Origin: Linnemannia schmuckeri
Taxonomy: Eukaryota > Mortierellomycota > Mortierellomycetes > Mortierellales > Mortierellaceae
Assembly (NCBI GenBank): GCA_029449235.1
Contig: JANATG010000012.1
Span: 992,001 to 1,056,000, forward strand
Length of the DNA: 64,000 nucleotides
Direction: 5' to 3'
Shown: positions 46,416 to 55,823 of the stretch, one piece after another
How positions within the stretch are numbered: position 1 is the stretch's first letter
Layout: each line of letters starts with the position of its first letter
The notes under the pieces: generated by a model
Databases searched by the model: none
The model's input: only the letters and a program-made list of their open reading frames with translations
Told to the model about the DNA's origin: nothing
Translations under genes and position numbers: made by a program

Positions 46416-46445
46416 CTCCACTCCACTCCACTCCACTCCACTCCA
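46416..46445. repeat. (CTCCA)6 tandem repeat
   Basis: Six perfect copies of CTCCA in the mitoferrin leader, 113 bases before the start codon. A shorter array of the same unit lies in the leader of the 755-aa membrane gene near 19424. Confidence 0.85.
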
Positions 46446-46558
46446 CTCTCAGCTTCCCTCTCCGCCCGACCCTTCTTTTCCTGTTTTTCTTTATCCTCTC
46501 TATTCCACTACGCTCTACTCGACTCACTTCAACTACTACAGTCAACAGCACGACAGTG

Positions 46559-48492
46559 ATGACTACTCAAGCAATCGAAGAGTTCGAATACGAGGCCTTG
46601 CCCGACAACGCATCCCTCTCTGCCAGTCTACTTGCCGGCGCCTTTGCCGGTATCGCAGAACACGCCGTCATGTACCCCGTCGACTCCATCAAGGTATATA
46701 AATATCCCTGACCACGAAAGAACCAACGCACGAAAACAACGACGTAGGGGTGATACCACTACAACCGCTATCTCTGATCTTTATATACTAGGGGAGTGCA
46801 GGATCGGTTTACAACACTAGATCGACTTTTTGCAACCAGAGCGTAACACTCAACGGCAGGACGGCAAGGAAACAATGGTATAGGGATACCACTTATCGAT
46901 CAGTCAGAGGAGGCCTATTGTTGACGGGAGGTGTTACAAGGCCCGCGACAACAGACGGCAACCGTATACCAACCTCAGCCTTGTTGCGAACTAAAAGCGA
47001 AAAGGGAACAGTGATCAACTTTCAGGATGCACAGGAGCGTTGCTGTGTATGAGAGGAGCGTAGCAGACAGATGACAAGGATACAGAGAGCAGGATCACCG
47101 GGATGCAAGGAATGCGGATGGAGAAGACCATAGGTCATGGGAAAGGTGTGAAGAGATCAGCAGCATGGCCAACCTCTGGATCGGCCATGGGTGAAAACGT
47201 GTGTGAGTGAGTATGTGAGTGAGTGTGTATGGTTGATAAGTGGTGGGAAAGTGGTTCGCTTGCCCGCACACACTCTCTTCCTCCTTTTCTTCGCTCACTG
47301 CCTACACCCTGTCGAAAAAAAAAAAAAAAAAAAAAAAAATACGCAGAAAATTAATATATATGCGATAACTCGCTACTGAACTCTCTCTAACCGTCATTTC
47401 ACCTCATCTCTCTCCCTCCGATTATTTTTCGTTGTTCCTTCATATCAATGGACGCCGCAACAAATAATCCTAAAACCTTAGACGAGAATGCAGATCCTCC
47501 AGCCAACCCCTCAGGCCGTCTACAGTGGAGTTCTTAACGCCTTCTCAAAGATCTCAACCACAGAGGGCGCCAAAACCCTCTGGAGAGGTGTCAACTCGGT
47601 CATCTTGGGCGCCGGTCCTGCCCACGCTCTTTATTTTGGAACTTATGAGTATGCCAAACATGCCTTTGGCGGAAACGAATCTGGACACCACCCCATCGCC
47701 GCTGGTAAGGACTTCCTCGCCCTTCCTCACTTCCTTCGTAAAAGATGGTTGCACGATAAAATATTATGAACGGCGACAACTTAGGAAAGAGGATCAAGTG
47801 AGAAAGAAGACAACGTGGTCAGGATGGTGGCACAATCATGCATAAATGAACGTCTCTCCCTATCTCTTTCGCTCAACACTAATCTTGGTAACAACACATG
47901 TTTCTCATTAATACCAGCCGCCGCTGGTGCCTGTGCCACCATTGCCAGTGATGCCTTGATGAACCCCTTCGATGTGATCAAGCAAAGAATGCAGGTCCAC
48001 GGATCGGTCTACACTAGCGTCATGGATTGCTTCCTGAAGGTCAACAAGGCCGAGGGTTACCGCGCCTTCTACATCTCCTACCCAACCACCCTCACCATGA
48101 CTATCCCCTTTCAATCGATTCAATTCGCAACCTACGAGTACTTGCGCAAGGTCCTCAACCCCTCGGGAGCATATGACCCCATGACCCACATTACTGCCGG
48201 AGGTATCGCCGGTGCCGTCGCCGCTGCTGCAACAACCCCTCTGGATGTTGCCAAGACTTTACTCCAGACTCGTGGAGAGGCTACAGATGTGAGGATAAGA
48301 AACTGTAACGGATTGGTCGATGCCTTCAAGTTGATCTATCAGCGCCAGGGGTTGGCAGGATTCGGAAAGGGTCTCCAGCCTCGTGTTCTGAGTCATATGC
48401 CCTCGACTGCCATCTGCTGGGGTGTTTATGAGTATGGAAAGTGGTTCTTGAGCCGTGATAATGCTGACCAGCAACCTATCAACCTTCCATAA
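46559..48492 (+). CDS. Mitoferrin, mitochondrial iron carrier (MRS3/MRS4)
   Basis: SLC25 carrier that imports iron into the matrix for heme and Fe-S synthesis. Exons: 46559-46693, 47482-47704 and 47918-48492; 310 aa. Three repeats each carry the P-x-[DE]-x-x-[KR] signature: PVDSIKTRMQ, PFDVIKQRMQ and PLDVAKTLLQ. The mitoferrin-specific context is clear: GIAEHAVMYPVDSIK, LGAGPAHALYFGTYEY, LTMTIPFQSIQFATYEY, and AGAVAAAATTPLDVAKT. These match human MFRN1 at the same places. Intron 1 (788 nt) is the longest in the window and contains A25. The long T34 tract lies in the promoter. With ATX1, MCR1 and RLI1 it is one of several metal- or mitochondrion-related genes here, but they are not clustered. 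Confidence 0.95.
47315..47339. repeat. A25 homopolymer in mitoferrin intron 1
   Basis: Twenty-five A inside the 788-nt first intron of the mitoferrin gene, 143 bases before the acceptor. Confidence 0.9.
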
Positions 48493-48606
48493 ACCTGTGT
48501 TTCTCTCTCTTTCTCCTCCACTCTCAATCACTTCTTTGCCCTTTTTTGAGCCTTCTTCCATCATCCAACGTACACCTTTTTCATAATCCAAAATCCATTG
48601 TAACAT

Positions 48607-48612
48607 AATAAA
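48607..48612 (+). terminator. Poly(A) signal AATAAA of mitoferrin
   Basis: AATAAA 115 bases after the mitoferrin stop, in the 327-base convergent gap to cystathionine beta-lyase. Confidence 0.45.
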
Positions 48613-48819
48613 AATACAAACTCAGTGTGAATATCTGTTGTTTTTTCCTAAGGAGCTAATGGTATGATACGATGATATGTAAAAGGTCGATACGAGAAGA
48701 GGCGAGACAGAAGAAGTGATCGAGTATGTCTTCGACTCTATTCAAAAGGTGAAATATGTGCTATGCGAAAGAGTGTATTGGAATTATTGTGCGTTGTCGT
48801 TGTTGATATTAAAAAGTTT

Positions 48820-50957
48820 TCAGTTGGCGAGCTTAAGGGCCCCAGATGCGGTGAGAGCGTGGTAGAGATCCTCAAGGAGATCGTCGACATCTTCGATTCC
48901 CACGCAGAGACGGATCAAATCCTCGGGCATGGCGCGTGCTGCGCGCACCTCGGCAGGGATACTAGCATGGGACATGCGACATGGCATGCTATTTTTTCAT
49001 TGATAATGAAAATAAGGCGTAAACAGTTATGAGTACATCATTCTCTTACCGATCTGTTTGTGACTTAACAATTTCCACGGGCACATATCGACATTTTTTT
49101 TTAGTGATGTCTCGATCAACTCTTTTCAAGGTGGTCTTGGAGTATTCATCGTAGCAAACATACCTGATCAAAGAATTGACACAGCCAAAACTGACACTGA
49201 TACCCCACAGACGGGTGAGCTCAACCAGCTTCTCACTCAACTCAACATTGCCAGTCTCAAAACTGAGCACTGCTCCCGGTCCACGCGACATCTTGGCATG
49301 TAGCTCGTACTGGGGATGTGTCTTCAATCCAGGGTAGTGCACCTTGAACTTATGCGACTGCAAGAAATCTGCAATCTGGATCGCGTTGGCCTGCTGACGA
49401 TCCATGCGCACCGCCAAAGTCTTGACTCCCCTCATCAACAGCCAGCAGTCAAATGGGCCAAGACCAACTCCCGTTGCGTTGATCGTAAAGTAGATTTTCT
49501 AATTAGAAGGGAAAAATGAGCGGGTAAGAATCATCGCAAGGTGATCTGATACAAAGAGAAGAAACACCAAGATAAAAACTAGGGTCTAATGATTACCTCT
49601 GCGACGGAATCGTCCTTGACAGCAACCACTCCGGCCATGAGATCGTGGTGTCCGCTGAGATATTTTGTGCCAGAGTGATAGACAATATCGGCGCCCAATT
49701 CGAGGGGCTTCTGGAGATAAGGAGACATCATGGTGTTGTCGACGACGACAAGGGCATTCGGGCATCTTTCGTGTACGATTTCAGAGATCCGTGGGATGTC
49801 AGCGATCTTCATCAATGGATTGGTGGGCGTCTCCAGCAAGACGAGACGTGTCTTTTCAGAGAGGTAGGGGATGATGGTTTCAGAGTCAGTGGTGTCGATG
49901 TGGTGCGTCTTGACATTGTTGTGTGTTGCCAAGAAGCTAAGCAATCTGTTGGTGCCTGTTTTTTGGTGTAGAATCAATTGAAAAGGGGTGAGTTAGTTAG
50001 CTGTGGGTAGTGCATGTATTGATGCAGTCATATAAACTTTAGTGAAAAAAACAAAGTCCATCCAAAAAGGACGCTAGCAAATCATATTCGTGCGATCTGT
50101 CGCCGGCGCCTGATCACATCATTTGGGAGCTCGGTTAGTTGTTGGGAGATTTATCCTCTCTCTTCTCAACTCCAGCCATGTGCGATTATCTCGCAGTCGG
50201 CTGGGACACACACAGACCGAGTTATGAACAATTTTAATTGAGAGCTCTGATCCAAAAGCGTTTGGTTGTGCTTGTCGAGTTAGGTTGACGGTAGTTGTTA
50301 TTTGTAGTAGGTTGGGGTTGTGAGATGAATTGTGGGCAGGGAAGTTGGAGAGGTAGTAGGCTGCGATGGGAAATAAATTGAATTATGGTGGCAAGGGAAG
50401 GAGTGTAGAGGAGTGAAGGGAAGTGTAAAGGGGTTCTTACCTCCGTAGAGATCGTTGCCTGCAATAACCTCCTCTCCGGCCTTGACCAGGCGTGTAATGA
50501 CATCCAAGGCGGTCATCCCGCTGTTAACGGCAAAGGCCCTCTTAGCGGACATGATTTTAGCAAGGTGGTTCTCTATACGTTTACAAGAGTAAGATATGAA
50601 ATATATTTTATATGTGGGGTAAGTTGTTAGTCGCCTTGCAGTTGAGCTCGATGACTCCGCTTGCGTCGTATCCGTCTCCGTATCGGACGTTGAGCCTTGG
50701 CTGCGAATGAATGAAACCCATGGAACTAAGTGAGTGCAGAGAAGTCATTTACCAACGTGGGAGCGAGTAGGGTTTCCTGAGCGGGAGTAGTCGTATTCGC
50801 CCATCTGGGTTGAGGAGGACTGTTTGAAGGTTGCGGTCTGATAGATGGGCATAGAGGCGGCGTTGTAGTTGTCCTTGGGACCCTTGCCGTCCGAGTTGTC
50901 GACATAGACGAGTTCGGTGGCGGGTCTGTATTTGATGCGTGCGATTGTATCGGTCAT
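48820..50957 (-). CDS. Cystathionine beta-lyase
   Basis: PLP enzyme that cleaves cystathionine to homocysteine, pyruvate and ammonia in methionine synthesis (fungal STR3 type). Minus-strand exons: 50957-50753, 50572-50441, 49955-49597, 49498-49164 and 48988-48820; 399 aa. Family landmarks are YDYSRSGNPTR, AFAVNSGMTALDVI, the glycine loop NDLYGGTNRL, the PLP aspartate region VVVDNTMMSPYLQKP, and the Schiff-base lysine in YHSGTKYLSGHHD (about Lys210). The C-terminal SCXV-like region is present (SFGCVNSLISMPCRMSHASI), and the protein ends with a typical helix (EDLIRLCVGIEDVDDLLEDL). The LISMPCRMSHAS run is characteristic of the MetC branch rather than gamma-lyase, whose equivalent is SLESLIEHPASMTH. 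The substrate call within the Cys/Met family is therefore likely but not certain. Confidence 0.92.
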
Positions 50958-51115
50958 TGTAATATGTGTATGCGATATGTAACTAAGGGTGGAAGTGCCG
51001 TTAAAGGGAAAGAGGCAAAGACGGTTGTATAAAGAGGGGGTGGTTGTGAGTGAGGAGTAAAGAGTGAAGAGAAAGGTGGGAAAGAAGTGTGTGCAAGAAT
51101 TAAAAAGAGAGTGTG

Positions 51116-51149
<34 letters not shown>

Positions 51150-51395
51150 TGGAGGGAAAAAAAGACAATCCAACCAAGGTGTGTCCGATATGACTCGTCG
51201 CTTGAACAAAAGTCACCAGTCATTGCGCCATAGGATTTAACGTACGCTTAGATGCAGCCCCACAATTGTACGTGAGACTGCTTTTACTCTCTCTCACTTC
51301 TCTTTCAGGAACTTAAAACGGAAAGAGATCAACTTTGTTTCATTTCGTTTCTCGACGACATTCCTCGCCACCAAACAACAACACACATTCGTAAA
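50958..51395. promoter_or_regulatory. Divergent promoter region cystathionine beta-lyase / BRAT1-like
   Basis: 438 bases between opposite start codons. Contains A31 (51116-51146), which is T31 on the sense strand of the lyase gene, about 160 bases before its start codon. Confidence 0.5.
51116..51146. repeat. A31 homopolymer
   Basis: Thirty-one A on +, equal to T31 on the sense strand of the minus-strand cystathionine beta-lyase gene. Confidence 0.9.
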
Positions 51396-54300
51396 ATGAC
51401 CCATGTACCGAGTGCCACTTCAGAAAAGACCCTCGACGAACTGAGGAGGGTCGTTGTGAACTTGCCAACAATGCCCAAGAACATTGTCGACGATACCAGG
51501 CACGAAAAGGTCCTCTCTTACGTGTCAGCTTTTATAGCCCAGGCAAGCCCTACTTTAATGCATACCATGCTGCGCGAATGGGCCATCCTCGATATCTTTC
51601 AGGTAAAACTGGCTACCCTGTCGCGCTTCATACCTGTATCTAAGCTCAATCACCCGTGAGGCGACAAGACTAACGACGAATTTGCTCCGCGCACTTTGAA
51701 ATAGGCATGTCTGGTTCAGGGACAGGATCATCGCGTGAGCTGTGTCGCCATGCGCCTTCTCGGCTTCCTTTTACAATATGATACAGAGCCAGAGAAAGCA
51801 AGCATATGGACATTGCTGCAAACCCGACATCCGACCATTTTGACGTTCATGATTGAGAACACCAACGGAGAAGAAGCTCTGACGCGGTATTCTTGTTGGT
51901 TTGCATTGGAGCGTGCAGTGAGATATGACGGCGCGGCTCAATGGTATGTAAACAATGATGAAGCCGGCATGTATCAAAGTTCTTAGAGATTTCTGTACAA
52001 GGAACTAAGCTTGAGCTGTTTCTTCTATATCTTGAGGTTGTTGGCATCACGAAAGGTTGCAGGCATGGTATCAGGAGCACTTAAGGACGACAGCAGCTAT
52101 GTAGGGTTACATTACTTTTCGCAAAGGAGGAAAATGATCGCACAAAATACACGCCGTTTTGGCTCCATCTCACTGGCTGTTCGCTTTCACCAATAGGTAC
52201 TCGAAGCTGCCTGTCAGTTTCTGGTCGCCATTATCGAGAACAGGAGTATCGACCCTCTCCAACACACAGCACACGACACACTCATGGATACACTTTTGGA
52301 TTCGATCTCGCTTTACAAGCTGATCCACACAATGATGACAGATCAAGACTCGGAAAGGAATCGGGTTGCAGGTCTCGAGTTTCTCTGGATGGTTTGCAAT
52401 GCAAAGTCAGATCGTGGGACAGCTTTCATGCAGCACAGTCAACTGGTGAGTATCATTGATCGCAAGTTTGAGTCATTTGAGAAATGAAAATTTTCCTTTA
52501 AGATGCTAATTGGAACACTCTCATTACATAGTTCTTCACATATATGGATCTTCTTATGGACGACTCGCGGCTTGTACGGAGTAGAGCTCTGGATGTTCTC
52601 TCCTTGGTTCTAGAATCAACGGCGAATCCTCTGAGTGTCCTGGGAAAGGACATTGCTCCTTCAGATACCATGGACGCGGACGTATCTGACGATCAAAGCC
52701 AAGTAGACTGTAAGTCTCGGCAAGTAATGCTGAGTACCCTTGAGAGATTTGATGAAAAGGGATGACTAACTTTACTTTCCTTTGCCGTTTCAACAATAGG
52801 TTTCAATCATCTAATTGACAGCAATGTGACTTCCTTGATCACCTTAACCGACTCTTTAAAGGCATTACATGTGGCGACTAGCATTCTCGACACGATGGTC
52901 AAACCCCTGTATCAGTCAAACGAAATGCATGGAACAGGAACTCAGTTTAAGGGCATCATTCTCTCGACTATTCTCTGGATTATTCAGACACTCCAGGAAA
53001 GCAGTGCGGATGATCATGACCCCAACGTCTTCCGACATACCGAGAAGATCTTGGTGCTTGGATACGGCAAGTTGGCGAAACAGCTGAACCAAAAAGGATT
53101 CCAGGATTTGGTCAAAGCACAAAGTCGCGCAAAGCCTATTCGTGGGGCTGCATCTCGAGGAGGCACACTTCCAAAGACGATCGTGCTTTCTGCTTTGAAA
53201 GCACTCCAGACTCTGTCGATGCTGTTCCCACAAGTGGTTGAAAAGAGCCCAGCGATCGGCGTTGTACTCTCCATCTTGTCCGACACTAAACTGTGCTCGG
53301 ATCAGCGAGTTTTCAAGGCATGTCTGACAACTCTTCCTGCTGTCCTGAAGACCAAAGTCCACAATGGTCTTTTGTTGGACGAGCAGCTCTTTGCTGGCAC
53401 TGTGAAGACAATCCTCGGGCTCATCAAGCGACCAGCAAGTGGCAGTACCTCACTTCGTCTGATCCTCACTGCTATCCAAGAGTTTTTCACGGATAAAATT
53501 CTTGGTGATATCCTGGCCCGCGAGGTACGTTGCGCACATTGATGTTCGGTATTTCGAGATGACACCATTGTAGGGACTAATTCAACCTGAAATATTTCTC
53601 GTTTTGTGATATATAGAAAGTTGGCCAAGACCTTGCGAGTGCTCTTGGAATGAAGCTTTACGACATGGAATGGGATGTTCGCGACAATGTGGTCGAATTC
53701 ATCGGCAACCTGTTCGTCGCGGTAAGTCTACTTGCGGCATTGACACGTATATCTCGCCTTGTCAGCGTGTCCGTCTGATATTGTCTAATTGCTGATACGT
53801 GCATTGCTTCTCCTTTATCTTAGAGTGGCCCTGACCATGGAGTTGAGTGGGCACTCCGGAACGATCAATTGGAGGCCATTTTCCAAAAACTATTAGACGA
53901 AGAGGCCTATGTTCGAGCTGCCAGCGTCCACGCGTTTGAGATCATTATGCGCGATCCTCGCGGTTGGAACGGCATGCGTGAAAAAAATCTGGAGGAGCGA
54001 TTGAGTGCGCAGTTGCCGTCGTTGATCCGCGACAGTGAAGCGTTTGTTCGACGTGCCGTTCTTGAGGCTATGATTTGCTTGGTGAGCGAGCGCAAGTCTG
54101 GAGTAATTCTCATGGTTAACGGAACCGACCTCTTTGTCGAGTAAGTCAAACTTTGCTATATAGCACCTAAGTGATGTAACAGTATCTTAGAATGATCGAC
54201 TAACGTATCCATTTTCCTCCGTGTCTTTTATAGTGCAAAGTTCATGTCACGGCTGACCCTAGATGATTCGGACTGGGAGGTCAGGATCCGGGCATGTGAG

Positions 54301-54882
54301 TTTATTGCTGCAGTCTGGGAGCATTGCTTGGCTCTGGATGAGAAGGCTGACTACCGTGTTCGCGCCGCCAAGCGCCTCAAAGACTCGGACAGTGATAGTC
54401 GAGAAGATATTGCGCCTCCTCGACCTTCAACTTGGTGGTTTTACGATATCAAAGGCGATGAGATCCTTGTTGAGGCCTCTCGAGACTCTTCGCGGTTGGT
54501 GCGGTTGGCCAGTGTTGAAACTTTGAAGAAGATCAAGGCGTCATTAGAGCAGCGACAGGAATCATTTACTCGTAGTGTTGCGGCGAATGGTGCTGGCGAT
54601 GGGCATGATGCCACCGACGACAGGCAGCGAAAACGACCTGTTGGTGACGGCGCTGACCGCAAGCATTCGTCATCGATCTTACCAGACTCCAACACGACTG
54701 GTCAGCATCCACATGCTCAGTTCTACACTGTTCTCTGCGGCTTAAACTTTGAGCGATTGGACGCGACAACGTCGGTTGAACAACTCTACGAGGAGGTGTT
54801 GAATGTCGAGCGCGTCGAAGATGTTGTTATGACTGAAAGTGAGAAAGCAAACGATGGCAACAACATCTTGGACTGCTACTAA
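51396..54882 (+). CDS. BRAT1-like HEAT-repeat protein
   Basis: Large all-helical HEAT/ARM protein. Nine exons: 51396-51602, 51705-51917, 51987-52100, 52197-52445, 52532-52709, 52800-53524, 53617-53721, 53824-54140 and 54234-54882; 918 aa. HEAT-type helix pairs run through the protein (SCVAMRLLGFLLQ, RVAGLEFLWMVCN, VRSRALDVLSLVL, YVRAASVHAFEIIMRD, WEVRIRACEFIAAVWEH, LVRLASVETLKKI). The best match I can name is BRAT1, the BRCA1-associated ATM activator that binds the Integrator nuclease pair INTS9/INTS11. Length, HEAT layout, the late WEVRxRACEF unit and above all the extreme C-terminus NNILDCY support this. Exon 2 must end at the GTGAGA donor (51918); the nearby stronger-looking GTATGT at 51944 gives a stop in every downstream option I tried. 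Identity is inferred from memory, and a generic HEAT protein is the alternative. Confidence 0.7.
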
Positions 54883-55823
54883 GAATAAAACTTAAGGCTC
54901 CTCTCACGGCTGAAAAATCGACTTCGATCTACGTATTCACTCTTTCATTGAAAAACGGTTTGTCCAAGAGGCAGTATATGTGTCTCTTGCGCATTGTTCC
55001 TGTAGTACTAACGCACGGCTAGCCATACCCCTTTCCTTGGTCGCTAATATAAGAAAGTTCAAATTGGAGAATGGTTCTTTCACCCTTGAGTTGGCTGCTA
55101 TTATTGCTGTATATCGCGCAGGAAGCATGCGCTATTGTCGTCATTTTTTTCCCAAAGATTACTGCGAGGGACTGAGACCAGGTTCAAGCAAGACATGGGC
55201 GCGGGTGGTGGTGGTAGCGATGGGGTGTATCTTGGCCATGTGTCCTTCTTTTACTGTCCGAGTCGCAGAGAAAAAGGGAGAGCAAGAAGAAAAAAAACGA
55301 AAAAATAGGGGCACGGGTCAGACGGATGTAGTAGTGACATGACATTTTTTTTTTGGACCTGACATAAGAAAGGGCCGAGCAGTGACAAGTGTCAACAGCG
55401 AAGAGGGAAAACAAGGCACGCTGCAGTGTCTCCTGGGGGAGGAAAGCTGCTGTCGACCTCGCAGCATCTACTTCTTTCTTTCTTTTTACTTGCTTTCTTT
55501 CTCTTCTTCTCTTTGTCCTTCTCCATTCTCATTCATTCCTTTTCTCCACCATTTATTTGAATATTTTCCTCCCTGACCCTTTTAAAGACTCAGTCGCCCT
55601 GTGCCTGAACGTGAAACCCCACAAACCTTAAACCAACCACCACGCAACCAGACCGGGATATTCTTTATCAAAACTCACACACTCTCTAATCAACCCACGA
55701 ACAAAAAACTACGCCCTTTCGGAAGACGAACGAACCGCCTCAAAACAACAAAGGAAGCCCAACGCTGTCAAGACTGGATCTACAATCCTTATTTCACAAG
55801 CAGCCAGCATAACCTAACAAAAC
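54883..55823. other. BRAT1-like / formin spacer
   Basis: 940 bases. The last 350 are the formin leader, first T/C-rich (55470-55570), then A/C-rich. No other gene is supported. Confidence 0.4.
54884..54889 (+). terminator. Poly(A) signal AATAAA abutting the BRAT1-like stop
   Basis: AATAAA begins two bases after the TAA stop (54880-54882), predicting an exceptionally short 3' UTR if used. Confidence 0.45.

Larger units (their letters stand above)
44749..46558. other. 1.8-kb spacer upstream of mitoferrin
   Basis: No gene seen. It contains T24 (45650-45673), a CTG/TTG-type trinucleotide stretch (45909-45968), T34 (46222-46255) and six CTCCA units (46416-46445) in the mitoferrin leader. Confidence 0.4.

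Noticed and set aside
51918..51986. GTATGT at 51944 as donor of BRAT1-like exon 2
   Set aside because: Every acceptor tried after it gives an immediate stop; the GTGAGA donor at 51918 joins in frame to a helical exon.
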